A stretch of DNA of 64,000 bases from Pseudomonas triclosanedens (GTDB lineage: Bacteria > Pseudomonadota > Gammaproteobacteria > Pseudomonadales > Pseudomonadaceae). Positions 39,090 to 47,566 of the stretch are shown here, one piece after another. Numbering within the stretch: position 1 is the stretch's first letter; each line of letters opens with the position of its first letter. Under the pieces are notes generated by a model. It did not search any database and was not told the origin of the DNA. It was given only the letters and a program-made list of their open reading frames with translations. The position numbers were made by a program, and so were the translations under genes. Where the stretch lies: NCBI RefSeq assembly GCF_026686735.1, contig NZ_CP113432.1, positions 5,941,001-6,005,000 of the forward strand. Direction: 5' to 3'.

Positions 39090-40169
39090 TCACTCGCCGG
39101 AATAGACCCTCGGTACGCGCTTGAGGTTGCAGAACAACTGGTAGGGGATGCTGCCGCAGAGAGCGGCGAGCTGGCTGGCGGGAACGTTCGGCCCCCAGAG
39201 CTCGACGCGGCTGCCCAGGCCTGCGCTCGGCAGATCGGTCAGATCCACGGTCAGCATGTCCATCGACACGCGCCCGATAATGCGGCTGGGCTTGCCGTCG
39301 ATGAAGACCGGGGTACCGTCCGGCGCATGGCGCGGATAGCCGTCCGCATAACCCATCGCCACGACACCGACCCGCACCGGGCGGTCGGCGATATAGCGCG
39401 CGCCGTAGCCCACCGGCTCGCCAGCCGGCAGTTCGCGGATGCTGATGACCTTGGACTCCAGGGTCATCACCGGACGCAGTTGGTCCGCCAGCGGATGAGC
39501 CTGTTCGAACGGCGTGGCGCCGTAGAGCATGATCCCCGGACGCACCCAGTCGCTGGGTACGTTAGGCCAGCCGAGGATGCCGGGGGAGTTGCGCAGGCTG
39601 ACTTCATGCCCTTGACCGGCAGCTTCACGCACGGTCTGGAACGCTGCGGCCTGCTCTTGCGTGCGTGCGCAGTCCAGCTCGTCGGCGCGGGAGAAGTGGG
39701 TCATGAGGACAACCTTGGCCACATGCGGCAACGCCTTGAGGCGCGCCAGCGCAGCGGCATAATCCTGTGGGAAGAAACCGACGCGGTGCATGCCCGAGTC
39801 CATCTTCAGCCAAAGGGTCAGCGGCTTCGCCGGCCGGGCACGCTCGATGGCCTCCAGTTGCCAGGCCGAATGCACCACACACCACAGATCATGGGCCTCG
39901 ATCAGCTCCAGCTCGCTGGCCTCGAAAAAGCCTTCAAGCAGCAGGATCGGCGAGCGAATTCCGGCTTCGCGCAGCTCCAGCGCTTCCTCGATGCAGGCCA
40001 CGGCAAATCCTTCGGCCTCGGATTCCAGCGCGCGGGCGCACACCACGGCGCCGTGCCCGTAGGCATCGGCCTTGATCACTGCCAACGCTCGCGCGCCGCT
40101 GACCTCGCGGGCCAGACGGTAGTTGTGACGCAAAGCGGCAAGATCGATCAGGGCACGGGCGGGACGCAT
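39090..40169 (-). CDS. dadX: catabolic alanine racemase
   Basis: PLP enzyme interconverting L- and D-alanine so that DadA can oxidise the D-form. The 359-residue protein has the PLP lysine in [11 protein letters not shown] (about residue 33), the [12 protein letters not shown] region, and the catalytic Tyr in [11 protein letters not shown]. It lies downstream of dadA and ridA, as in the dadAX operon, but a strong terminator (40228-40254) precedes it, so it may have its own promoter or depend on read-through. Confidence 0.94.
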   Translation of the reverse strand: MRPARALIDLAALRHNYRLAREVSGARALAVIKADAYGHGAVVCARALESEAEGFAVACIEEALELREAGIRSPILLLEGFFEASELELIEAHDLWCVVHSAWQLEAIERARPAKPLTLWLKMDSGMHRVGFFPQDYAAALARLKALPHVAKVVLMTHFSRADELDCARTQEQAAAFQTVREAAGQGHEVSLRNSPGILGWPNVPSDWVRPGIMLYGATPFEQAHPLADQLRPVMTLESKVISIRELPAGEPVGYGARYIADRPVRVGVVAMGYADGYPRHAPDGTPVFIDGKPSRIIGRVSMDMLTVDLTDLPSAGLGSRVELWGPNVPASQLAALCGSIPYQLFCNLKRVPRVYSGE

Positions 40170-40225
40170 GGCGAGGCTCTCTTCTTCTGTTGAAACGAAA
40201 CGCGGATGGAACGGATGAATCCGGA

Positions 40226-40254
40226 ACGAAAAAAAGCCCGGCGCTTGGCCGGGC
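40226..40254 (-). terminator. terminator between ridA and dadX
   Basis: GCCCGGC / GCCGGGC (40236-40242 and 40248-40254) with a run of seven T on the minus strand just after the hairpin. It lies 12 nt downstream of the ridA stop and upstream of dadX. Confidence 0.82.
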
Positions 40255-40265
40255 CACGCTAAAAC

Positions 40266-40619
40266 TCAGGGCAGTGCGGCAACAACCGACATCTCCACGA
40301 GGATTTCCGGATCGCACAGCCGGGCCTCGACGGTAGCGCGGGCCGGGGCGGCACCCTCGGGCAGCCACCTGTCCCAGACAGCATTCATGCCGGCAAAGTC
40401 TGCGGCGATGTCCTTCAGGTAGATGGTCACCGAGAGAATCCGCGAGGTGCTGGTACCAGCCTCGTCGAGCAGGCGCTCGATGTTGCCGAGAACCTCGCGG
40501 GTCTGCTGTTCGATGCCGGCGGTCATGTCGTCGCCCACCTGGCCGGCGAGGTACACCGTGCCGTTATGGACGACGATCTGACTCATCCGCTCGTTAGTGT
40601 GCCGGCGCAGGATGGCCAT
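40266..40619 (-). CDS. RidA/YjgF-family protein
   Basis: A 117-residue enamine/imine deaminase-like protein of the RidA family. Family marks are [34 protein letters not shown] and the Arg of [11 protein letters not shown]. DadA releases imino acids, which RidA proteins hydrolyse, so the gene fits its place between dadA and dadX. The ATG at 40619 lies inside dadA (26-nt overlap) with GGAGG before it, favouring translational coupling; a later ATG at 40586 is less likely. Confidence 0.9.
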   Translation of the reverse strand: MAILRRHTNERMSQIVVHNGTVYLAGQVGDDMTAGIEQQTREVLGNIERLLDEAGTSTSRILSVTIYLKDIAADFAGMNAVWDRWLPEGAAPARATVEARLCDPEILVEMSVVAALP

Positions 40620-41889
40620 TCTGGGCCTCCGAGGCAGAGCCGTAGCGGGAAATATCCAGGCCCTCGGTGCTGATCTGCGGACGCTTCTTCGCCATCAGAT
40701 CGGCGAGGTAGCGACCCGAGCCGCAGGCCATCGTCCAGCCCAGGGTGCCGTGGCCGGTGTTGAGGAACAGGTTGCGGTAGCGGGTGGCACCGACGATCGG
40801 GGTGCCATCCGGGGTCGCTGGGCGCAGTCCGGTCCAGAACTCGGCCTTGCTGACATCGCCGCCTTCCGGGTAGAGGTCGGTGGTGATCATTTCCAGGGTG
40901 GCGCGGCGACGCGGGTTCAGCGACAGGTCGAAGCCGGCGATTTCCGCCATGCCACCAACGCGGATGCGCTGATCGAAGCGGGTGATCGCGACCTTGTAGG
41001 TCTCGTCGAGGATGGTGGAAGTCGGCGCCATGTCCGGGTTGGTGATCGGCACGGTCAGCGAGTAGCCCTTGAGCGGATACACCGGGGCATCGATGCCCAG
41101 CGGCTTGAGCATCTGCGGCGAGTAGCTGCCCAGCGCCAGCACGTAGCGGTCGGCGGTGACCAGCTCGCCGTCGACCCAGACACCATTGATGCGATCACCC
41201 GCGAAGTCCAGGCGCTGGATGTTCTGGCCAAAGCGGAACTCCACGCCAAGGGCCTTGGCCATGTCGGCCAGCCTGGTGGTGAACATCTGGCAGTCACCGG
41301 TCTGGTCGTTCGGCAGGCGCAGGGCGCCGACCAGCTTGTCGGCCACCTTGGCCAGAGCGGGTTCGACACGGGCGATGCCGGCGCGGTCGAGCACTTCGTA
41401 GGGCACACCGGAGCTTTCCAGCACGGAGATGTCCTTGGCAGCGGCGTCAAGCTGCTCCTGGGTACGGAACAGTTGGGTGGTACCGAGGGTACGGCCTTCA
41501 TAGGCAATACCGGTTTCGGCGCGCAGTTCGTCGAGGCAGTCACGGCTGTACTCGGACAAACGCACCATGCGCTCCTTGTTCACCGCGTAGCTCTTGGCAT
41601 TGCAGTTGCGCAGCATCTGCCACATCCAGGAGTACTGGCTGGGATCGCTGGTGAGTTTGATGGCCAGCGGCGCATGGGTCTGCAGCAGCCATTTCATGGC
41701 TTTCAGCGGGATACCCGGGGCGGCCCAGGGAGAGGCGTAGCCAGGAGACACCTGGCCGGCGTTGGCGAAGCTGGTTTCCAGGGCCGGACCGTTCTGGCGG
41801 TCGACCACGACCACTTCGAAGCCGGCACGGGCGAGATAGTAAGCACTGGCGGTACCGATCACACCGCTGCCAAGCACCAGAACACGCAT
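40594..41889 (-). CDS. dadA: D-amino acid dehydrogenase small subunit
   Basis: FAD enzyme of the inner membrane face that oxidises D-alanine and other D-amino acids to keto acids, passing electrons to the respiratory chain. The 431-residue sequence starts with the dinucleotide fold [18 protein letters not shown] and has the DadA marks [19 protein letters not shown] and the C-terminal [16 protein letters not shown]. First gene of the dadA-ridA(-dadX) cluster; a perfect 23-nt palindrome lies about 200 nt upstream. Confidence 0.95.
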   Translation of the reverse strand: MRVLVLGSGVIGTASAYYLARAGFEVVVVDRQNGPALETSFANAGQVSPGYASPWAAPGIPLKAMKWLLQTHAPLAIKLTSDPSQYSWMWQMLRNCNAKSYAVNKERMVRLSEYSRDCLDELRAETGIAYEGRTLGTTQLFRTQEQLDAAAKDISVLESSGVPYEVLDRAGIARVEPALAKVADKLVGALRLPNDQTGDCQMFTTRLADMAKALGVEFRFGQNIQRLDFAGDRINGVWVDGELVTADRYVLALGSYSPQMLKPLGIDAPVYPLKGYSLTVPITNPDMAPTSTILDETYKVAITRFDQRIRVGGMAEIAGFDLSLNPRRRATLEMITTDLYPEGGDVSKAEFWTGLRPATPDGTPIVGATRYRNLFLNTGHGTLGWTMACGSGRYLADLMAKKRPQISTEGLDISRYGSASEAQNGHPAPAH

Positions 41890-42084
41890 TCTTGCCTCCC
41901 ACGCCGCGCGGGTACGCGGACGTTTTTTATTCTGAACGTAGATGCGCGCAGTATAGGAAGGCAGCGTCAGATATATTCACTGTTTAACAGCAGGTATTTG
42001 ACGAAAATTCCTGGCGAAAGCGTCATTTGCGGAGGTACATCCACCAGGATATAGCGAATTCATACCAGGACCGAATGGTTGAGT

Positions 42085-42107
42085 ATCTGGCGAGAATTTC
42101 GCCAGAT
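42085..42107. promoter_or_regulatory. perfect inverted repeat in the dadA upstream region
   Basis: Arms ATCTGGCGA and TCGCCAGAT separated by GAATT, about 196 nt before the dadA start; a half copy, CTGGCGA, lies at 42011-42017. The 359-nt spacer 41890-42248 has no gene. It could be an operator (DadR/Lrp or another regulator) or, less likely, a weak terminator for ydbL, since no T-run follows. Confidence 0.5.
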
Positions 42108-42248
42108 CAGGAAGAAATATCGAACGAAAGACTGCGCACACGATCTTCTCGCGCCTGAGCAGGCTAAAGCGGGACTAACCTGCCCTACAGAAGCTCCTTC
42201 CTGGCCACCGCCGGAACCGACGGCAGCCAGGGAAATCCCCTTGGCCGG

Positions 42249-42593
42249 CTACTTGCGCACCCATTGGCCGTTCACCTGCACGTACTGCCCGGACGGCGTA
42301 CGGTCGATAGCCTTCTTGCCGGCGAGGCTCTCGACGTCGCCGAGCTTGGCACCGCTCTGGCTGGCCACCTTCTGGTACTCGGCACGGCGCGCGGCGTTGA
42401 TCTGGGCGGCGATATCGGCTGCCTGCCCGCTGTTCTTGACCACGCCGAGATAGCCATCGGTCTGCTCGCCGACAAGCCCCTGGGCCTTGGCGCTGCCGAG
42501 CGCGGACATTGCCTGCTCCAGGTTCATCGCCAGGGCCGGCAGGCTGATGCAGAAGGCAAGCAGCGCGGCGCCGAGTTTGCGGTTCAGTCTCAT
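42249..42593 (-). CDS. ydbL: YdbL/DUF1318 periplasmic protein
   Basis: A 114-residue secreted protein (signal peptide to about residue 22, ISLPALA) of the YdbL family: MNLEQAMSALGSAKAQGLVGEQ, GYLGVV and INAARRAEYQKVA. In E. coli YdbL is a periplasmic chaperone-like partner of YnbE and YdbH, preventing aberrant YnbE assembly. AAGGAG precedes the ATG at 42593. Last gene of the ydbH-ynbE-ydbL operon. Confidence 0.9.
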   Translation of the reverse strand: MRLNRKLGAALLAFCISLPALAMNLEQAMSALGSAKAQGLVGEQTDGYLGVVKNSGQAADIAAQINAARRAEYQKVASQSGAKLGDVESLAGKKAIDRTPSGQYVQVNGQWVRK

Positions 42594-42607
42594 GAATGGG
42601 CTCCTTT

Positions 42608-42799
42608 TCAGAACAGGCCGCTGTTCTCGTTGATGATGCCGTCGAGCGCCTTGTCGACCTTGATATAGATCTCGTGCTCGATCTTCACGTTGAGGTTGAT
42701 GTTGATCGGCTCCTTCGGCGCGGCGAGCTGCACGGTCGGCGTGCAGCCCTGGGCCAGGCCGGCCAGGAGCAGGAAGGCGGATAGGACGCGGAGGCGCAT
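42608..42799 (-). CDS. ynbE: YnbE-family outer-membrane lipoprotein
   Basis: A 63-residue lipoprotein (lipobox AQGC at about residues 16-19) matching YnbE: PININLNVKIEHEIYIKVD. YnbE is thought to stack and extend the YdbH bridge to the outer membrane. AAGGAG precedes the ATG at 42799; an upstream ATG at 42820 would overlap the ydbH stop but lengthen the N-terminus with basic residues only. Confidence 0.9.
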   Translation of the reverse strand: MRLRVLSAFLLLAGLAQGCTPTVQLAAPKEPININLNVKIEHEIYIKVDKALDGIINENSGLF

Positions 42800-42816
42800 C
42801 GGGATTCTCCTTGCGG

Positions 42817-45378
42817 TCATGGCGCGGCGGCCGGGTCATTGCGCAGGCGTTCCTGCACGCGCTTGCGGATGGTCTCGCTGACCCGATCGCTCAATTGCAG
42901 GCTGGTGAGCAACTTGGGCACGTTCTCCTCCAGGTTGACGTTGAGGTTGATCGGCCGTCCCTGTTCGAGCGCCGGGTTGCGCCCGCTCAGGCTCAGCGCG
43001 AGAAGCAGCTTGCCGGAATCATCATAATCCACCGTGCTGGTGAGCTTGTCGTAGCGGAAGTCGTCAACCGCGGTGGCCAGCAACTGCATCGCCGGATTGC
43101 TCTGCCCCAGGGAGCGAATTTTCTCCGAACGGAACTGCAGCACACCCGGCTCGCGCGCCGTTACCTGCCCACCATGAATGTTCAGCTTGCCCTGTTCCAG
43201 GCGCAGCGGCAGCGTGCCATCGATGATGCCGGTGCCGGCCAGCCCCTCGGCCGGATAAGCTTGGAGGATCGCGTCGAGCGACAGCCCCTCCAACCGCAGC
43301 ATCTGATCCTGCCCCAGCGCGGAAAGATCCACAGTGCCCGCAGGCAACCAGGCACGCCCGTTGAACAGCGCCAGCTCCGCCTGCTGCCAGTCGACTCGGC
43401 CGGCCAGTGGCGCCGCCAGGGTGCTCCGGTAGTTCCCCCTGGCCCTCAGCGGCCCCAGGGGGACGCCAGGGTTGAGCGCGGAAACGCTCAACTGCGGCAA
43501 CTGGAGCTCCAGTTGCGATCCATTCAGGCTCAGCTTCGCCTGCAGATCCAGCCCGTGAATTTCACTGCGGTCGTAGATACCTTCCAGCCCTCGTCCCTGC
43601 AACTGCAGGCCGAACCGTTGCGCCGCCTTGCCTGGCGGCAGGCTCCATTGCAGATCGAGGCTGGCCCGGCCATTGTTCAGGCTGAGCAGTTCCGGCCAGT
43701 CCGCCAGGGAGGCGCCCAATGGGTTGCCACTGCGCAGAAAGAATTCCGCCACCGTCGCGCCGAGCTCCAGTCCCTTGTCTCTCGAATAGCTGAGGTCGAT
43801 GCCGGCATTCAGCGCAGCGCCGTTCTGCAGGCTGCCCTTGAACTGCTGCCGGTCCAGGCTGGCTACCAGGTCACCCCTTGCCGTCCAGCTCAGCGGCTTG
43901 AGCCGCGGTTGGCGCAGCTCGCCAACGATCAGTTGCAGCGGCCCACTCATCTGCAGGCCTGGCGGCGCTCCTGCCTGATAGCGCAGCTCCAGCACCCCCT
44001 TGCCCAGGGTCGCGGCGAGCTTGCTGGCCTTGATCGACTGCGGAGCGCTCAGCGTGCCGACCTGCAGCCGTGCACCGGATGCGATGGAGAAGCTGGCCAC
44101 CTGCGAATCCAGGCGACTGTCGAAGTTCAGGTCGATTCGGCTGTTGTCGCTCTTCACACCTGCCAGGTCTAGATGCGGAATCTTGCCTTCCAGCCGCGCA
44201 TCGTTCAGTTGCACCACCAGAGGGCTGACCTCCTCCAGTGAGGCGCGCGCCCGCAGGCGCAAATCCGCCGCACCGACACTATGCAGGTCCAGGCGCACGC
44301 TGCCGGCCTCGTCGTCCACGCCAGGCTCCAGGTGCAGGTTCAGCCGAGCCGGACGCAGGCCGACTGGCAGTGCCTGCAGCCAATCGCCGTAAAGATCGGT
44401 CACCCGCAGGTCACCGCCAACCACCATCGGCCACCAGCCACGCTCACCCGCCTCGCCCACCAGTTGCAGGTCACCCTGCAGGCTGCCCAAGCCCGGAAGC
44501 GGCCACGGCTGAGGTAATTGAAGGGCCAGATCGATGCGCCCGCGGCCATCGCGCAACCCCGGCCAATCCGGCCAGGCGGAGTCCCCGGCGAGGCGGGTAT
44601 CCCAGCTCAGGCGGAAGCGACCGGCCTCCGGGATCGGCAACGGCAGGTTGGGCGTTGGCAGCCACATGCCCAACCAGTTGCGTACCGCCTGTATCGGCGG
44701 CACGGCAGGACTGGCCAGCGATCCGCTCAGCGTCCGTTGCGTCGGCGCCCACGTGGTATCGAGCGAGAGCAACTGTTCGTTATCCAGATAGCTGTCCAGT
44801 CGCAGCCACCAATGACCAGCTTCGGGCAGCAGCAGGCCATTGAACGCCAACTGTTGGCCGCCTTGGCGCAGCTCGCCGCCCAACGCCGCGGCACCGCCCT
44901 GCAACTGTTCCCAGTGGGCGCTGCCTGCGAGCGTACAGCGCTGCTCGCGGCTGCACGGCAGTTCCAGGCTCGCACGCTCCAGCGCCAGGCGGCCAGGCAG
45001 CAGCGTCAGCCAGCGCCCAAGCTGTGCCGGGCCCGGCAATGCCGGGTCGACCGAGCCGCCCTCTCCCGGCCATTGCCGGATATCCACGGCGGCAGCCGAC
45101 AGGTAGGCCAAGCGCCAACGGCCATCGGCGTGTTGCGGCCAGCCCAGTTGCAGCTGCTCGATGCGCACGGCCAGCCGGCCCTGGTCCGCAGTCTGCCGCT
45201 GCAACGCGAGGTGATCCAGCGACAGCCCCCAGCGGGAAATACCAACCCCTTGCCACTGCTCAATGCTCACGCCCGCCCCGGCCAGCAGCCGCGGAACCGC
45301 CAGCCACGCGCCGCCAGCCACCAGCGTCAGGATCAGCGACAGCAGCAGGAAGACGGTGCGAAAGCGCGGTAGAGGCAT
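42817..45378 (-). CDS. ydbH: AsmA-like intermembrane phospholipid transport protein YdbH
   Basis: An 853-residue protein with a single N-terminal membrane anchor (FLLLSLILTLVAGGAWLAVP, residues 9-28) followed by long beta-rich repeats that form the groove of AsmA-like/TamB-like phospholipid bridges between inner and outer membranes. The C-terminal segment (NLNVNLEENVPKLLTSLQLSD) is the family end that meets YnbE. TamB, YhdP and YdbH are redundant in E. coli. First gene of the operon with ynbE and ydbL. Confidence 0.9.
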   Translation of the reverse strand: MPLPRFRTVFLLLSLILTLVAGGAWLAVPRLLAGAGVSIEQWQGVGISRWGLSLDHLALQRQTADQGRLAVRIEQLQLGWPQHADGRWRLAYLSAAAVDIRQWPGEGGSVDPALPGPAQLGRWLTLLPGRLALERASLELPCSREQRCTLAGSAHWEQLQGGAAALGGELRQGGQQLAFNGLLLPEAGHWWLRLDSYLDNEQLLSLDTTWAPTQRTLSGSLASPAVPPIQAVRNWLGMWLPTPNLPLPIPEAGRFRLSWDTRLAGDSAWPDWPGLRDGRGRIDLALQLPQPWPLPGLGSLQGDLQLVGEAGERGWWPMVVGGDLRVTDLYGDWLQALPVGLRPARLNLHLEPGVDDEAGSVRLDLHSVGAADLRLRARASLEEVSPLVVQLNDARLEGKIPHLDLAGVKSDNSRIDLNFDSRLDSQVASFSIASGARLQVGTLSAPQSIKASKLAATLGKGVLELRYQAGAPPGLQMSGPLQLIVGELRQPRLKPLSWTARGDLVASLDRQQFKGSLQNGAALNAGIDLSYSRDKGLELGATVAEFFLRSGNPLGASLADWPELLSLNNGRASLDLQWSLPPGKAAQRFGLQLQGRGLEGIYDRSEIHGLDLQAKLSLNGSQLELQLPQLSVSALNPGVPLGPLRARGNYRSTLAAPLAGRVDWQQAELALFNGRAWLPAGTVDLSALGQDQMLRLEGLSLDAILQAYPAEGLAGTGIIDGTLPLRLEQGKLNIHGGQVTAREPGVLQFRSEKIRSLGQSNPAMQLLATAVDDFRYDKLTSTVDYDDSGKLLLALSLSGRNPALEQGRPINLNVNLEENVPKLLTSLQLSDRVSETIRKRVQERLRNDPAAAP

Positions 45379-45545
45379 GCCGGGCTCCGGTGAAAAGCGC
45401 AGGAATCATCCCCTTTTGGCGGGGCCTTGGCCTACAGGCTGGCCAAGGGTCGCGAGAAGTTCAAGCGATGCCAGTGATATTCACTACATAACCGACTATA
45501 TTGCCGACATTCCCCCGGCCAGAACCGCCTTCAGAGCCCAGTACA

Positions 45546-46034
45546 ATGAGAACCCAGCATCAGAGCCGCCGCGAACTGGACAAGATCGACCGCAACATCC
45601 TGCGTATCCTGCAAGAGGAAGGTCGCATCTCCTTCACCGAACTGGGCGAGCGCGTCGGCCTTTCCACCACGCCGTGCACAGAGCGCGTGCGCCGGCTGGA
45701 GCGCGAAGGGATCATCATGGGCTACAACGCCCGTCTCAACCCCCAGTACCTAAAGGCCAGCCTGCTGGTATTCGTCGAAATCAGCCTGGACTACAAGTCC
45801 GGCGATACCTTCGAGGACTTCCGCCGCTCCGTGCTCAAGCTTCCCCATGTGCTGGAGTGCCACCTGGTGTCGGGCCATTTCGACTACCTGGTGAAGGCGC
45901 GTATCTCGGAAATGGCGTCCTACCGCAAGCTGCTGGGCGACATTCTGCTGAAGCTGCCGCACGTCCGCGAATCCAAGAGCTACATCGTGATGGAAGAGGT
46001 CAAGGAGAGCCTGACCCTGCCGATTCCCGATTGA
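45546..46034 (+). CDS. lrp: Lrp/AsnC-family regulator (DadR)
   Basis: A 162-residue leucine-responsive regulator: winged-helix domain (about 10-60; LDKIDRNILRILQEEGRISF, GLSTTPCTERVRRLEREG) and RAM ligand-binding domain (about 70-150; HLVSGHFDYLVKARISEM). In P. aeruginosa the orthologue (PA5308, DadR) activates dadAX in response to alanine. The ATG at 45546 has no strong ribosome site. Divergent from ydbH, with 167 nt between them. Confidence 0.92.
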   Translation: MRTQHQSRRELDKIDRNILRILQEEGRISFTELGERVGLSTTPCTERVRRLEREGIIMGYNARLNPQYLKASLLVFVEISLDYKSGDTFEDFRRSVLKLPHVLECHLVSGHFDYLVKARISEMASYRKLLGDILLKLPHVRESKSYIVMEEVKESLTLPIPD

Positions 46035-46053
46035 TCGCAGCCGTCTGCCAATC

Positions 46054-46082
46054 TTTTTTACGACATTCCGGCTCTTTTTACG
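46054..46082 (+). promoter_or_regulatory. direct repeats TTTTTACG upstream of the pauB-like gene
   Basis: TTTTTACG at 46055-46062 and at 46075-46082, start-to-start 20 nt (about two helical turns), 80-105 nt before the gene start. A related TTTTTTAC lies in the kauB promoter region at 52115-52122. Possible operator; not tested. Confidence 0.35.
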
Positions 46083-46160
46083 GCTCCCCCCTTGGCTGGG
46101 CGGGAAGTCGGCGTTTATCCTGCGTAAAATTTTAACAACACAACAATCAGGATATCGCAC

Positions 46161-47480
46161 ATGAACGCCCGCGTTCACCAGCCGGTGCACACCGACCATC
46201 ACGCCCCTTCCTACTACGCCGCGAGCGTCAATCGCCGTATCGAAGTGCCTCCCCTGGCCGGCGAGGAAAAGGCGGATGTGTGCATCATCGGCGGTGGCTT
46301 CTCCGGGCTGAATACAGCGATCGAACTGGCCGAGCGCGGTCTCTCTGTGGTGTTGCTGGAGGCCCATCGGATCGGTTGGGGTGCCAGTGGACGCAACGGC
46401 GGACAACTGATCCGCGGCGTCGGTCACGGCGTCGAGCAGTTCGAGTCGGTGATCGGCGCCGATGGCGTCCGGGAACTGAAGCTGATGGGCCTCGAGGCGG
46501 TGGAAATCGTCCGCCGCCGCGTCCAGCAGTACAACATCGAGTGTGACCTGACCTGGGGCTATTGCGACCTGGCCAACAAGCCGTCGGATGTCGAAGGCTT
46601 CCGCGAGGACTTCGAAGAGCTCAAGAGCCTGGGCTATCGCCATGAGCTGCGCATGATTCCGAAAGAGGACATGCGCTCCATCGTAGGCTCCGACCTCTAC
46701 GTCGGCGGCATGGTGGACATGGGCTCCGGGCACCTGCACCCGCTCAACCTCGCCCTCGGCGAAGCGGCTGCCGCGCAAAGCCTGGGTGTACGCCTGTTCG
46801 AAAATTCCCGCGTAACGTCGATCGACTACGGCAACGAAGTGCGCGTGCACACCGCTGGCGGCAGCGTGCGTGCAAAGACCCTGGTGATCGGCTGCAACGC
46901 CTACCAGAATGGCCTGAACAGCTACCTGGACGGCAAAGTGCTGCCCGCCGGCAGCTACGTGATAGCCACCGAACCCCTGTCCGCCGAGCAAGCCCATGCC
47001 CTGTTGCCGCAAAATATGGCTGTGTGTGACCAGCGTGTGGCGCTGGACTACTATCGCCTGTCCGCCGACAACCGCCTGCTGTTCGGCGGTGCCTGCCACT
47101 ACTCGGGGCGTGACCCGGCCGACATAGCCGCGTACATGCGCCCGAAGATGCTCAATGTATTCCCGCACCTGGCGAACGTGCGCATCGAATTCCAGTGGGG
47201 CGGCATGATCGGCATCGGCGCCAACCGCCTGCCGCAGATCGGCCGCCTGCCGAACCAGCCCAACGTGTACTTCGCCCAGGCCTACTCCGGCCACGGCGTG
47301 AACGCGACACACCTGGCCGGCCGGCTCCTCGCCGAAGCCATCGCCGGACAACACAGCAAAGGCTTCGATCTGTTCAACAAGGTGCCGCACATTACGTTCC
47401 CGGGTGGCAAGCTGCTGCGCTCTCCGCTGCTGGCGCTGGGTATGGCCTGGTACCGCTTCAAGGAAACGCTCGCGGGCTGA
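46161..47480 (+). CDS. pauB: FAD-dependent gamma-glutamylputrescine oxidase-like protein (PauB/PuuB)
   Basis: A 439-residue FAD oxidoreductase of the DAO family: Rossmann motif VCIIGGGFSGLNTAIELAERG (written here as residues about 35-55), the segment GWGASGRNGGQLIRG, and the C-terminal AYSGHGVNATHLAGRLLAE. It would oxidise gamma-glutamyl-putrescine or related polyamine conjugates in the polyamine route that KauB completes. Corresponds to PA5309 (a PauB paralogue). Lies 127 nt after lrp. Confidence 0.88.
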   Translation: MNARVHQPVHTDHHAPSYYAASVNRRIEVPPLAGEEKADVCIIGGGFSGLNTAIELAERGLSVVLLEAHRIGWGASGRNGGQLIRGVGHGVEQFESVIGADGVRELKLMGLEAVEIVRRRVQQYNIECDLTWGYCDLANKPSDVEGFREDFEELKSLGYRHELRMIPKEDMRSIVGSDLYVGGMVDMGSGHLHPLNLALGEAAAAQSLGVRLFENSRVTSIDYGNEVRVHTAGGSVRAKTLVIGCNAYQNGLNSYLDGKVLPAGSYVIATEPLSAEQAHALLPQNMAVCDQRVALDYYRLSADNRLLFGGACHYSGRDPADIAAYMRPKMLNVFPHLANVRIEFQWGGMIGIGANRLPQIGRLPNQPNVYFAQAYSGHGVNATHLAGRLLAEAIAGQHSKGFDLFNKVPHITFPGGKLLRSPLLALGMAWYRFKETLAG

Positions 47481-47566
47481 TTCGAATACGCTCAGCGATT
47501 TGCCGCCGATGAGCGGCTAGAATCTTCGGCAGCCCGCCCTGCGGCGGGCCTGCCGGAGACTCCCAC

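Noticed and set aside
40597..42054. Plus-strand open frame of 485 codons opposite dadA
   Set aside because: Shadow of DadA; no domain seen.
45750..47390. Minus-strand open frame of 546 codons opposite lrp and pauB
   Set aside because: Spans two well-supported plus-strand genes.
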